Shown here: positions 1 to 7,974 of the stretch, piece by piece | Position numbering within the stretch: the first letter of the stretch is position 1 | How the letters are laid out: the number at the start of each line of letters is the position of its first letter | Origin: Aggregatilineales bacterium | GTDB lineage: Bacteria > Chloroflexota > Anaerolineae > Aggregatilineales > Ch27 | Assembly: GCA_029976005.1 (NCBI GenBank) | Contig: JARKOQ010000058.1 | Location: forward strand, 1 to 64,000 | Direction of reading: 5' to 3' | Length of the DNA stretch: 64,000 nucleotides | Made by a program: the position numbers and the translations under genes | Notes under the pieces: generated by a model | The model's input: only the letters and a program-made list of their open reading frames with translations | Database searches by the model: none | Told to the model about the DNA's origin: nothing

Positions 1-1085
1 AGGATCACCCCATTGAGGCCCATCAGCAGACCCAGCGGGTTCAGCAGGTTCACCAGATGGGCGGCGATGCTGGAATCGCCGAGGGTGTTGTTGGAGAGCA
101 GCCACAGCGCGGCTCCGGCCGGGGCCGCCATGGTCACCGCGCGCCACAGCACGATCAGCGTCCGGTCGATGACCGAGGTATACAGAGTCCGCATAATCTG
201 TGGCGGCCGGTAAGGCGGCAGTTCCAGACTGAAGGCCGAGGACTCGCCTTTGAGCCACGTCCTGGACAGGAACCAGGACACGACCCGCGCCAGCCCGATC
301 CCCAGCACCGCCACCACGACGACGCTCACTGCCGAGATGAAGCTGGCCAGCGCCGGGGGCGCGGTCGCCCCGATGAAGATCGTGCCCATCAGGATCAGGG
401 TCGGCCAGCGCCCGTTGCAGATCGAGAAGTTGTTGGTGATGATCGCGATCAGGCGCTCGCGCGGGCTGTCGATGATCCGCGTCGCCACCACCCCGGCCGC
501 ATTGCAGCCGAAGCCCATCATCATCGACAGGGCCTGTTTGCCGTGCGCCCCGGCCCGGTGGAACAGCCGGTCCAGGTTGAAGGCGATACGCGGCAGGTAG
601 CCGAAGTCCTCCAGCAGCGTGAACAGCGGGAAGAAGATCGCCATTGGGGGCAGCATCACGCTGACCACCCAGGCGGTGGCCAGGTACACCCCATCGATCA
701 GCACCCCGGCCAGCCACCACGGCGCGTGCAAGGCCGCTGCAACCCCGTGCAGGGCTGTGTAGACCGTCCCGGTCAGGAAGTCGCCGAGTAGGGCCGACGG
801 CACGTTGGCCCCGCTGATCGTCAGCCAGAAGACGCCCATCAGCAGGAGCAACATCACCGGGAATCCCCACACTCGGCTGGTCAGGACGCGATCCAGAACG
901 CGGTCGAAGTAGAATCGCTGGCGCTGCCCGTCGCGAGTCACGCTGTGGTCAGCGATTTGGGTCGCGTCGGTGAAGATCGACTCCATCAGCCGGTCGTGGA
1001 AGTCCCCGCCCACCTGCCCGCGCAACTGCGCCGCCAGGGTCAGCAGTTGATCCGGAGAGGAAGTGCGAGTGCGCTGATCGCTCAT
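1..1085 (-). CDS. feoB: Ferrous iron transporter B, membrane core (split FeoB; partial, C-terminus off window)
   Basis: This is the transmembrane gate half of FeoB, which moves Fe2+ across the inner membrane. The visible 361 codons start at an ATG that overlaps the stop of the G-domain gene as ATGA, with GGAGG seven bases upstream. The translation has several hydrophobic spans, the FeoB-like segment MMMGFGCNAAGVVATRIID, and then NNFSICNGRWPT, a variant of the canonical gate motif seen in split-type FeoB proteins. It continues past base 1, so the C-terminus is missing. Only the split into two chains is unusual: in most bacteria the G domain and this core are one polypeptide. Translational coupling through ATGA suggests equal dosage of the two halves. 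Confidence 0.9.
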   Translation of the reverse strand, partial: MSDQRTRTSSPDQLLTLAAQLRGQVGGDFHDRLMESIFTDATQIADHSVTRDGQRQRFYFDRVLDRVLTSRVWGFPVMLLLLMGVFWLTISGANVPSALLGDFLTGTVYTALHGVAAALHAPWWLAGVLIDGVYLATAWVVSVMLPPMAIFFPLFTLLEDFGYLPRIAFNLDRLFHRAGAHGKQALSMMMGFGCNAAGVVATRIIDSPRERLIAIITNNFSICNGRWPTLILMGTIFIGATAPPALASFISAVSVVVVAVLGIGLARVVSWFLSRTWLKGESSAFSLELPPYRPPQIMRTLYTSVIDRTLIVLWRAVTMAAPAGAALWLLSNNTLGDSSIAAHLVNLLNPLGLLMGLNGVI

Positions 1086-1930
1086 CGGGCCGCCTCCAGG
1101 GCCAAACGTTCCTGCACCGGCTCCACCCGCTCGCCGCGAGATAAATCGCCCAGCTCCCGGCGGCGGATCGCCTCAGCGATGCGCTCGTCGCCTTCCAGCA
1201 GGCGCATTGCCACCCAGCGCGTGTTGGGCAGGCCGGGGAAGGTCGCCTCGATCTCAGCGGCGAGCCGGTCGACCGTCCGGGTCACCTGCGGGTCAAGGCT
1301 CCGAATCCGGTGCGGACGAGTCACGTACGCCCCGGAGGCCACGTCCGAGATGGCCGCCAGCAGTTCAGGGACGCCCTGCCCTTTGCGCGCGACCGTGGGG
1401 ATCACCGGCACACCCAGACTGCGCGCCAGCGCCCGTTCGTCGATCTTCAACCCGTGCCGTTCCGCCTCGTCGATCAGGTTCAGGCAGACGACAACCCTGT
1501 CCGTGATCTCCAGAATTTGCAGCACCAGATTCAGGTTGCGCTCCAGCCGGGTCGCGTCCACCACAACCACGGTGACGGTCGGCTGTCCAAACAGGATGAA
1601 GTCGCGCGCCACTTCTTCGTCGACGCTGGTCGAGAGCAGCGAATACGTCCCCGGCAGGTCGACCAGCTTGTAACGCCTGCCCTCGTACAAAAAGCCGCCC
1701 TCGGCGCGGGTAACGGTCTTGCCCGGCCAGTTGCCGGTATGCTGGCGCAGACCGGTCAGGGCATTGAACACGGTGCTTTTGCCGGTATTCGGGTTCCCGG
1801 CCAGCGCCACGAGGTAGTCCCAGCCCTCGATCTCGACTCCCAGCTTGATCAGGCGCGCGTTCCGCGCCAGCGCGCAGGAGGCGCAGGCTTCCTTCGGCAA
1901 AGCAGTGCTCACAGGAATGGTCTCGTTCAT
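1082..1930 (-). CDS. feoB: FeoB small GTPase domain protein (split FeoB N-terminal half)
   Basis: Cytoplasmic G-protein domain of the ferrous iron transporter, 282 aa. It shows the P-loop GNPNTGKS at residues 45-52, the G3 motif DLPG at 91-94 and a FeoB-style G4 NLID near 155, followed by the helical spacer typical of FeoB. A CxxC pair (Cys16, Cys19) precedes the G domain; a redox or metal role is only a guess. The gene ends in a stop and overlaps the next gene by four bases, so this is a genuine two-gene FeoB and not an obvious frameshift: the second gene has its own Shine-Dalgarno. It lies one base after feoA in the same operon. Confidence 0.93.
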   Translation of the reverse strand: MNETIPVSTALPKEACASCALARNARLIKLGVEIEGWDYLVALAGNPNTGKSTVFNALTGLRQHTGNWPGKTVTRAEGGFLYEGRRYKLVDLPGTYSLLSTSVDEEVARDFILFGQPTVTVVVVDATRLERNLNLVLQILEITDRVVVCLNLIDEAERHGLKIDERALARSLGVPVIPTVARKGQGVPELLAAISDVASGAYVTRPHRIRSLDPQVTRTVDRLAAEIEATFPGLPNTRWVAMRLLEGDERIAEAIRRRELGDLSRGERVEPVQERLALEAAR

Positions 1931-1931
1931 T

Positions 1932-2180
1932 TCAGCGTTCCTCTTCCAACACAGGCTCGATCGCGATCCGGCGACTCTGCTCCTGGCGCAGGGCGACCAG
2001 TGTCCCCCGGACCAGGTACGCGGTGGGATCGCCCAACGGGCTGACCAGCTCGGCCATCACCACCGTCCCCGGCAGCAAGCCCAGGTCCATCAGGCGGCGG
2101 CGTTCCAGCCCCTGCGCGTGGAGCGCCTTGATCACGGCCCGCTGGCCGGGCTTGAGTGAATTCAAGGTCTGTTGGTCCAT
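1932..2180 (-). CDS. feoA: Ferrous iron transport protein A
   Basis: Small SH3-like cytosolic partner of FeoB, 82 aa from the ATG at 2180. The core 'LMDLGLLPGTVV' and the following beta-strand segment ending 'ALRQEQSRRIAIEP' are typical of FeoA. An in-frame TTG at 2210 would add ten residues, but it lies inside the candidate iron-regulator box and close to the inferred transcription start, so ATG 2180 (with GGAA upstream) is preferred. It is the first gene of the feoA-feoB(G)-feoB(core) operon and probably tunes FeoB activity. Regulation by iron is inferred from the adjoining DtxR/IdeR-like box. Confidence 0.88.
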   Translation of the reverse strand: MDQQTLNSLKPGQRAVIKALHAQGLERRRLMDLGLLPGTVVMAELVSPLGDPTAYLVRGTLVALRQEQSRRIAIEPVLEEER

Positions 2181-2207
2181 AACTGAATATTCCAATACCC
2201 CTTGTTT

Positions 2208-2226
2208 CAATTTTAGACTAACCTAA
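2208..2226. promoter_or_regulatory. DtxR/IdeR-like iron box upstream of feoA
   Basis: On the plus strand the 19-mer reads CAATTTTAGACTAACCTAA, matching the published IdeR/DtxR consensus TTAGGTTAGGCTAACCTAA at 14 of 19 positions. The half-site TTAGGTTAG (minus strand) is perfect. It sits just downstream of the inferred -10 element of feoA, where a bound repressor would block transcription. The binding protein is not in this window. Confidence 0.65.
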
Positions 2227-2230
2227 CAAC

Positions 2231-2258
2231 AGTATACGCTTGAATTCAGATAATGCAA
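2231..2258 (-). promoter_or_regulatory. Putative sigma70-type promoter of feoAB
   Basis: On the minus strand TTGCAT (2258-2253), a 16-base spacer, then TATACT (2236-2231). Predicted transcription start is near 2224, within the iron box. The -35 is weak and the -10 good. Confidence 0.5.
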
Positions 2259-2353
2259 GTAGAAATTTGATCTCGGCGATTATAATCCAGGCAGGCAGGT
2301 TTGCGCGTTCGGGTGTATGCTGGGCGTGGTTAGGACTCTACCGGGAGAAATCC

Positions 2354-2818
2354 ATGAAGCATTTCGTTCGTCTGATCCTCTGCGCGGTGGTTGTATCCAT
2401 GCTCGCCGCGGCCTGCGCCGCGCCGGCCGCTCAACCGACCTGCGGCGCGAGCCTGTGTGTGACCGCGATTCGCCCGCTGCGCGTCCAGTCTGGCGCGCTG
2501 ACCCTGCTCTTCCAGCTCACGGCGACGGATGGCTCCGTGAACGAAGCCAACCCGCCGGCGTTCACCGAAGCGCTGTCCGTACGGTTCAATAATCAGGCGG
2601 GCGACGCGTTGCTCTTCGACCGGACGTTCATGCCGGAGGAATTCATCTGTCTGGCGGGGACAAACGTCCCCGGCGCGGAGGGCACCCTGGCGTCGGCCTG
2701 CCTGCTCACCCTGTCCGACGCCGAGTTCAGCGCCCCCCTGACGCCCGGCCTCGAAGTGCTCCTGACCGTCTACAGCGAGACGTTTCCGCTGGCGCTGTGG
2801 CAAATCACCCTGCCCTGA
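2354..2818 (+). CDS. Small putative lipoprotein, function unknown
   Basis: 154 aa from the ATG at 2354, which has GGGAGA just upstream. It begins with MKHFVRLILC, a hydrophobic stretch and a lipobox-like LAAAC (Cys21), so it is probably a lipid-anchored extracytoplasmic protein. The mature part (about 130 residues) contains four further cysteines, two near the start (CGASLC) and two later, and alternates beta-type hydrophobic segments, suggesting a small disulfide-stabilised beta domain. I do not recognise the family. A perfect TATAAT at 2281-2286 could be its -10 element, though no convincing -35 is visible. It is divergent from feoA and convergent with menA, which ends six bases downstream. 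Confidence 0.75.
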   Translation: MKHFVRLILCAVVVSMLAAACAAPAAQPTCGASLCVTAIRPLRVQSGALTLLFQLTATDGSVNEANPPAFTEALSVRFNNQAGDALLFDRTFMPEEFICLAGTNVPGAEGTLASACLLTLSDAEFSAPLTPGLEVLLTVYSETFPLALWQITLP

Positions 2819-2824
2819 GCAGGG

Positions 2825-3757
2825 CTAGGGCCGGGTCAGAAATGCGGTCGCCAGCAGGTGAACGAGCCAGCCCAGCGCGATCCACAATCCAAACGCACCG
2901 TGGAGTCGGGCCGTCCGGCCCTGGGCCTGATGTAGCCGGGCCGTCTCGGTGCTGGTGTTAATGATCTGGATCAGACGGTAGGCTTCCGGGGCCGTCCCCA
3001 GCACGACCAGGGTCGGCCAGGGCATCACCCCGGCCAGCACCAGCAGACCCACCAGCCCGTACGCCCCACCGACCAGCACCGCGTACTCGACGCGGGCCGC
3101 CGGCAGCCCGAAGCGCACGGCAAGGGTGCGCTTGTTGACCGCGCGGTCGGCCTCGATGTCGCGGATGTTGTTGGCGTGCAGGATGGCGGCGACCATGCTC
3201 CCAATTGGCAGGCCGACCAGCAGTGGGACAGGACTCGTCTGCCCGCGACTCATGATGTAGTACGCGCCCAGGATCATCAGCGGGCCCATGAACACGAAGA
3301 CCGCCAGTTCGCCCAGGCCGTGATAGGACAGCGGAAACGGTCCGGCCGTGTAGGTGATGACCACCAGCACCCCACCCAGCCCGATCCAAATCAGCAGCGG
3401 CCCGCTTTGCGTCACCAGGATCAGGCCGATCAGCGCGCCGGCCAGCGTCGTGCCGATGGCCCCCAAGAGCACCTGCCTCGGCGTTAGCACCTGCTGTTTG
3501 ATGACCATCCCCTGCCCGGCCTGTTTGAGTTTATCCGCCCCGCGCCGGTAATCCTCGTACTCGTTGATCAGGTTGGCCGCGACCTGCAAGAGCAGGGCCG
3601 CGACTAGAGAAAGAACGAACGTCACCGGCTCGAATACGCCGTCCTGAAGCGCGATCACCGCCGCCACGCCAAGCGGGGCATAGGTCGCGGTCAGGGTACG
3701 CGGGCGCGCGGCACGGTACCAGGCTGCCAATCGGGGGGATGCCTCCAAGCGACTCAT
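2825..3757 (-). CDS. menA: 1,4-dihydroxy-2-naphthoate polyprenyltransferase
   Basis: UbiA-superfamily integral membrane prenyltransferase of 310 aa, joining a polyprenyl chain to 1,4-dihydroxy-2-naphthoate in menaquinone synthesis. It has the two Asp-rich Mg2+/pyrophosphate motifs: NLINEYEDYRRGAD at residues 62-75 and NNIRDIEADR at 196-205, plus about eight hydrophobic spans and the N-terminal 'AARPRTLTATYAPL' typical of MenA. No other men gene is nearby, so the substrate assignment rests on sequence resemblance to MenA rather than context. Other UbiA members cannot be wholly excluded. Confidence 0.88.
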   Translation of the reverse strand: MSRLEASPRLAAWYRAARPRTLTATYAPLGVAAVIALQDGVFEPVTFVLSLVAALLLQVAANLINEYEDYRRGADKLKQAGQGMVIKQQVLTPRQVLLGAIGTTLAGALIGLILVTQSGPLLIWIGLGGVLVVITYTAGPFPLSYHGLGELAVFVFMGPLMILGAYYIMSRGQTSPVPLLVGLPIGSMVAAILHANNIRDIEADRAVNKRTLAVRFGLPAARVEYAVLVGGAYGLVGLLVLAGVMPWPTLVVLGTAPEAYRLIQIINTSTETARLHQAQGRTARLHGAFGLWIALGWLVHLLATAFLTRP

Positions 3758-3819
3758 TTCGATCGTGACTCCCTGTGGGACCGGACAATAAGCACTCTAA
3801 TAACCACATTACCACCAGC

Positions 3820-4983
3820 CTACGTTGCAGGCCAATCCGCCGGACCGGCAAACCGGCTGCGCAGTTCGGTGGATGAAATGTCGGAACGGAAGATTTCCGG
3901 CGAAATCGGCGTGAATAAATCCTCGAAGCCGGGCGGGACGGGAACCTCGGCCAAAGTCCGGAACCGCCCTTCGTTCAGCCGCCCGGCCACCAGGAAGCTG
4001 GAACCGAGGCCGCGGATCACCTGAAGGGAAGCCAGCATCGCCTCCCGGCTCTCGCCATAGTAATGCGGGTTGACCAGCCGCGACGCGGTATCAAAACCGA
4101 CCACGAAGACGCTGTCGGGGAACAGCCGGGCTTTCTGCTCGAACAGCGGCGCGGTCGTGAGCAGCAGGTTGCCGCGCCCATAGAACTGTTCCAGACGTTG
4201 GCGGACGTCGGCCTCCAGCAGCGGCGGCTTGTCCACGTTGTGCACCGAAAGCTCATAGAAGGCTTCCCGGCCGGCAATCTGGCTGGCGACGTGGGCGAGC
4301 TGCAAATGTCCTCCGTGCAGGGGATTGAACGCCCCCGGCAGGATGACTACGTCGCGGGGCAGCTCCAGGCTCACCGTCCGGTCGAGTCCGATCTGGATGG
4401 CGGGCAGATCACCGCGCAGCACTCGCAGAATCAGATCGGGATCGCCAACCTGCCGGACCTCAACCTGTTCGGTTTCCAGCAGCCCCAGATCGAGACCATT
4501 CTCGATTCCGCAGGCCTGGGCCAGGGCGTGCAGCACCAGACGGCTGACTACCTCCTCCTCGCCTGCCCGATCCCGCGCCCCCTTCTCCAGGACGAGGGTG
4601 TAACTCATCGTTCCGGCTTCACTGCGCACGGCCACCTCGCAGCGGTGTCGCCCGCGCCGGGGACGGTCGGTGATCAGGGCGGCAGTACAGGCCAGGCCAA
4701 TCGCCGGAGTTCCCTCCGCCGCGAGGAGCCGTGCCCGCCGGTAGGCCGTGGTCGCCAGGACGATCGCCGTTTCCGGGGAAACGTATTGAGCCGGCTGAAA
4801 GCCAACGAAGCGATCAAAGGCGGCGTAGCTGTAAGGCAGAGTCACCTCGAGCACGGTGCGCGTCGCGCCGGGAACGGCCAGCAGCCAGGCCAGCGCCTGG
4901 CTCCCCCCGCCGCTGATCGCCAGCGCCGCCTGGACGGAACAATCATGGATGCGATGAATGACAGAAACGATTTGAGAATCCAA
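3820..4983 (-). CDS. CinA-like domain fused to a nicotinate-nucleotide adenylyltransferase-like domain
   Basis: Two-domain cytosolic protein, 387 aa from TTG 4983, which has GGAGAAGG seven bases ahead; an in-frame TTG at 5079 lacks a ribosome site. Residues 1-165 resemble the CinA C-terminal (NMN amidase) domain, with SGGGS at 24-28 and VPGATRTVLE at 38-46. Residues 212-387 form a cytidylyltransferase-like fold, with the nucleotide-binding motif GAFNPLHGGH at 217-226 and ISSTELR at 369-375, as in NadD-type enzymes. Fusing an amidase-like and an adenylyltransferase-like domain suggests pyridine nucleotide salvage (NMN to NaMN to NaAD), but the substrate is an inference. Related fusions occur in plants and some bacteria. 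The neighbours give no functional clue. Confidence 0.82.
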   Translation of the reverse strand: MDSQIVSVIHRIHDCSVQAALAISGGGSQALAWLLAVPGATRTVLEVTLPYSYAAFDRFVGFQPAQYVSPETAIVLATTAYRRARLLAAEGTPAIGLACTAALITDRPRRGRHRCEVAVRSEAGTMSYTLVLEKGARDRAGEEEVVSRLVLHALAQACGIENGLDLGLLETEQVEVRQVGDPDLILRVLRGDLPAIQIGLDRTVSLELPRDVVILPGAFNPLHGGHLQLAHVASQIAGREAFYELSVHNVDKPPLLEADVRQRLEQFYGRGNLLLTTAPLFEQKARLFPDSVFVVGFDTASRLVNPHYYGESREAMLASLQVIRGLGSSFLVAGRLNEGRFRTLAEVPVPPGFEDLFTPISPEIFRSDISSTELRSRFAGPADWPAT

Positions 4984-5192
4984 CCGGGCCAACCCTTCTC
5001 CATTCCCCTGGCGCAACGCGCAAAGTATACCCGCCTCCAAGCCATCCGCCACGCGACCTGCGCCACGCCGGGGCTGCAAATCCGCGCAGGTTGGGATTGA
5101 CGCAACCGGAGGGGGCCGCTACAATTGCAGGGTCGACCGCCTGACGCCCCTGGCGTCAGTTTGTTGCCTTATGGCATGGTTGGGGTGCAGGC

Positions 5193-5657
5193 ATGGAACC
5201 GCTCACGCCGAAATCCCCGATTGAGATCAGCGCCATATCCCACGCCAGCATCGATCACCTGCACGCGGAAACCCTCTCTGCCGAGCAGAGTGCGATTCAA
5301 ACGCTGCGGGCAGAGACCGTGGTCACTCATCTCAGTGCCATCGGCAGCGGGCAGACCTCGGCCCTCGAGACACAGGCCAGCGCCCTGGGTGCTGTCCAGA
5401 CTCTCCAGGCCGAGACACGAACGAGCGTGATCGGCGCCATACAGACTGAAAAGGCCACGCTGAAGCGCTCTTTCGTGTATGTCTTGCAGGCTGCGGAAGT
5501 CCAGGCCCATGACAACACGGTCGTTGGCTTGCTGCTGGCTCGTCAGGTCCAGGGCAGCATCCGTCCGATTGTTGACCTGCGCGGGGTGATCGTCCTGGGG
5601 TTGGTCATCGGGCTGGTCCTCAGACTGGCGGCATCAAACGCTAAGAAGACGCCATAA
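5193..5657 (+). CDS. Membrane-anchored imperfect-repeat protein, unknown function
   Basis: 154 aa. Residues 10-120 are built from imperfect units of about ten residues (for example SAIQTLRAET, GAVQTLQAET, GAIQTEKATL), rich in A, T, S, V and Q, a pattern compatible with a repetitive beta-helix or solenoid. A single hydrophobic segment near the C-terminus (VIVLGLVIGLVLRLAA) followed by basic residues looks like a membrane anchor with a short cytoplasmic tail, leaving the repeat body to be placed by topology prediction. The ATG has GGGGTG upstream. It is 34 bases ahead of rplY on the same strand and probably co-transcribed. I do not recognise the family. Confidence 0.7.
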   Translation: MEPLTPKSPIEISAISHASIDHLHAETLSAEQSAIQTLRAETVVTHLSAIGSGQTSALETQASALGAVQTLQAETRTSVIGAIQTEKATLKRSFVYVLQAAEVQAHDNTVVGLLLARQVQGSIRPIVDLRGVIVLGLVIGLVLRLAASNAKKTP

Positions 5658-5691
5658 CAGACTAAATCATCTGTAGGGAGAAGCAACGTCA

Positions 5692-6345
5692 ATGTCCGAA
5701 ACAATTGTGCTGGAAGCCCAGCCACGCACCATCGTCGGTAAGCAGGTCAAGCAACTGCGCGCGGAATCCCTGATTCCGGCGGTCGTCTACGGCCCCACCC
5801 TGGAAGCCGCCCTCCAGCTTCAGATCCCCGAAAAGGAACTGCAGGAATCGCTCAAGGCCGCTGGCGGCACCAACCTGATCGAACTCCGGATTGGCGGCAA
5901 GAAGATCAGTTCCCTCGTGCGGGATGTGCAGCGGGACATCCTCACCCCCGACATCCTGCACGTCGATTTCTATGCCCCAGACATGAACGTCAGACTGCGG
6001 ACGGAAGTCCCGGTTATTCACATTGGCGAGTCGCCTATCGTGAAGTCGGGCCAGGCAATCATCATCACCGAGGTCAACGCGGTCGAGGTGGAATGCCTCC
6101 CCAACAGCATTCCGTCCCACCTGGAAATCGACCTGTCCAGCCTGACCGAGATCGGCGCCATGCTTACCGTGGCCGACCTGAAAGCTCCGGCGGACGTGGA
6201 AATCGTCACCGATCCTGAGGAGATCCTGGTCCGTACCGACTACGCCATGGCCCTCGAGACGGAGGAAGAAGGGGCCGCCATGGCAGTCGACGCCGAGGCC
6301 GTGGAAGTTATCAAGCGCGGCAAGGAAGAGGAAGCAGAGGACTAG
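5692..6345 (+). CDS. rplY: 50S ribosomal protein L25/CTC family
   Basis: 217-aa long-form (TL5/CTC) L25, which binds 5S rRNA on the large ribosomal subunit. Residues 1-95 are the L25 domain (opening 'LEAQPRTIVGKQVKQLRAES' and 'VVYG'), and the rest is the C-terminal beta domain with the typical 'GxxLTVADLKAP..VEIVTDPEE' region. The tail is acidic (Glu-rich), as often seen. AGGGAGAAG lies nine bases before the ATG. A strong hairpin terminator follows 26 bases after the stop. Its upstream neighbour is the small repeat protein. Confidence 0.95.
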   Translation: MSETIVLEAQPRTIVGKQVKQLRAESLIPAVVYGPTLEAALQLQIPEKELQESLKAAGGTNLIELRIGGKKISSLVRDVQRDILTPDILHVDFYAPDMNVRLRTEVPVIHIGESPIVKSGQAIIITEVNAVEVECLPNSIPSHLEIDLSSLTEIGAMLTVADLKAPADVEIVTDPEEILVRTDYAMALETEEEGAAMAVDAEAVEVIKRGKEEEAED

Positions 6346-6371
6346 TCTCTTCTCATATCCCGGCTTACCCG

Positions 6372-6406
6372 CACCCAGGGAAGGTGTCCCTTCCCTGGGT
6401 GTTTTT
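6372..6406 (+). terminator. Rho-independent terminator after rplY
   Basis: 13-bp perfect stem (CACCCAGGGAAGG with its complement), loop TGTC, followed by TTTTT. It also separates rplY from the convergent trmI. Confidence 0.9.
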
Positions 6407-6415
6407 ATCCCCCGG

Positions 6416-7255
6416 CTAGTCCTGCATCGCGCCTTCGTCACCTTCCTCCAGGGTTCGGTCCCCGGCAAGAGGCACACCCCCCGCCAGCTTGCGGGCAAAG
6501 ATCAGATACCCGGTATGCGCCACCATCTGATCTTCCGGACGGATGCGTCCCGGCGACGTTTTGTACTGGCGCAGCAGCAGTTCCTCGACCTCTACCATAA
6601 ACCACTGCTCGCTGTGCAGCGCGTCGACCAGGACCGCGACCTGGTTGATGGTCGGGACCAACGCCCCCAGGAAGCCCCCACCCTGCAAAGCGCGGTGAGC
6701 CTGCCCCAGGAACTCCCAGGGATTGTGCATGTCCAGAAACAGCGCGTGGACGTCCTCCTGATCGAAGCCTTCCGCCACGTCCCTGAGGAAGAAGGTCACG
6801 CGCGAGTCCAGCCCGGCCAGACGCAGGTTGTCCTGGGCAATCGCCTGCATCTTCTCGCGGCGTTCGTAGCTGTAGACCATACCCTCCGGCCCGACCATGG
6901 CCGCCAGGGTCAGGGTCAGCCCGCCGCAGCCCGTCCCCGCCTCGATCACCCGGCAGCCCGGCTGGATCCCCAGCTTGAGCAAGATGTAGCCCAGGTCCTT
7001 CGGATAGATGATCTGCGACTCGCGCCGCAGGTTGAGGATCACGTCGTCCAGGCTGGGCCGGAGCATCCACACCGGTTCGCCCAGGTGAGTTTGCAGCCGG
7101 TAGCCAAATGGCAGCCCGATCAGATCGTCGTACAGGATCACACCCTGATGGGTCTGCAAACGACCGCCCGGCTTGATCCGCCTCAGGAACGTCTTTCGCT
7201 CCCGATTCACGAACAAGACCTGATCGCCATAGGCCACGGTGGGTTCATTTTGCAT
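6416..7255 (-). CDS. trmI: tRNA (adenine-58-N1) methyltransferase TrmI
   Basis: SAM-dependent methyltransferase that makes m1A58 in the T-loop of tRNAs. 279 aa from ATG 7255 (GGAG ten bases upstream); a GTG at 7291 is in frame but lacks a site. The N-terminal beta region (VLFVNRERKTFLRRIKPGG) is typical of TrmI. The Rossmann motif I is VIEAGTGCGGLTL, and the motif IV area reads LFLDMHNPWE, where many TrmI have DLPDPW. The short acidic C-terminus has no known motif. It is convergent with rplY, with the terminator between them. Confidence 0.9.
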   Translation of the reverse strand: MQNEPTVAYGDQVLFVNRERKTFLRRIKPGGRLQTHQGVILYDDLIGLPFGYRLQTHLGEPVWMLRPSLDDVILNLRRESQIIYPKDLGYILLKLGIQPGCRVIEAGTGCGGLTLTLAAMVGPEGMVYSYERREKMQAIAQDNLRLAGLDSRVTFFLRDVAEGFDQEDVHALFLDMHNPWEFLGQAHRALQGGGFLGALVPTINQVAVLVDALHSEQWFMVEVEELLLRQYKTSPGRIRPEDQMVAHTGYLIFARKLAGGVPLAGDRTLEEGDEGAMQD

Positions 7256-7464
7256 GAGTTCACACTCCGACTGGAAATTGCACCAGAACACACGTATTAT
7301 AGGCGCTCATCACTGCTGTTCCAGGCTGCCTCTAACAATCATCAGCGCGCATTGTCAGTTCGCAGGTAAGATAACAGGTGTATGATTGATGGAGCAGCTA
7401 ACCGTCGACTTTGACCACAATCGCGGTTGCAAAGGAATGAAAGAATGCTAAACTATCCTCACAG

Positions 7465-7491
7465 GGTGGTGATGTCGCGCCTCGCACCACC
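7465..7491 (+). other. Hairpin in the 5' leader of the receiver gene
   Basis: GGTGGTG and CACCACC (7 bp) around a 13-base loop, 20 bases before the start codon. A weak promoter-like pair TTGCAA (7427-7432) and TAAACT (7449-7454) lies just upstream. Role unknown. Confidence 0.3.
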
Positions 7492-7511
7492 ACAGAAGGG
7501 AGATACCTGGC

Positions 7512-7892
7512 ATGAAGCGGATTTTAGTTGTCGATGACGAAATCGGCGCACTGACCTTAATCGGTATCATGCTTGAGCGCGGCGGGTTCAGCGTCCTCAA
7601 AGCCAAGGATGCTCAGGCCGCTTTGGCAGAACTCGATAAGGAAACGCCTGATCTCATCATCCTGGACGTCATGATGCCGGGTATGAACGGGATCGAGCTG
7701 TGTAAAGTCATTCGCAGCCGGACAGAAACCAGCATGATCCCGGTCCTGATCCTGTCGGCACGCGGAGACGCTGAGAGCGTGATGCGCGGGATGGATGCTG
7801 GCGCGAACGACTACCTGCCCAAGCCAATCTTGCACCACGACCTCGTTGACAAGGTCCGCAAGATGCTGGACATGAACACAGTCACCGAATAG
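7512..7892 (+). CDS. Single-domain response regulator (CheY-like receiver)
   Basis: 126 aa, a stand-alone receiver with no output domain. The acidic pair is Asp8-Asp9 (VVDDE), the phospho-acceptor Asp lies in LIILDVMMPGM near residue 52, the conserved Thr/Ser position is LSAR, and Lys is in YLPKP. All canonical residues are present, so it should accept phosphate. The ATG is preceded by AGAAGGGAGA. There is no cognate kinase beside it; the histidine kinases of this window are more than 30 kb away, so the partner cannot be named. A strong terminator follows. Confidence 0.9.
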   Translation: MKRILVVDDEIGALTLIGIMLERGGFSVLKAKDAQAALAELDKETPDLIILDVMMPGMNGIELCKVIRSRTETSMIPVLILSARGDAESVMRGMDAGANDYLPKPILHHDLVDKVRKMLDMNTVTE

Positions 7893-7913
7893 CCTCTCTT
7901 CCTGGCCGCGACA

Positions 7914-7944
7914 GAAAAAGCCCGCAAGCGACACGGGCTTTTTC
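7914..7944. terminator. Bidirectional terminator
   Basis: 11-bp stem GAAAAAGCCCG with CGGGCTTTTTC and a nine-base loop. T runs on either strand let it serve both the receiver gene and the convergent transglycosylase gene. Confidence 0.85.
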
Positions 7945-7974
7945 TATTTCCGCCGTTACGAGTCCTCCCCACGT

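Noticed and set aside
2180-2210. TTG at 2210 as feoA start
   Set aside because: It falls in the iron box and near the predicted transcription start; ATG 2180 has better placement.
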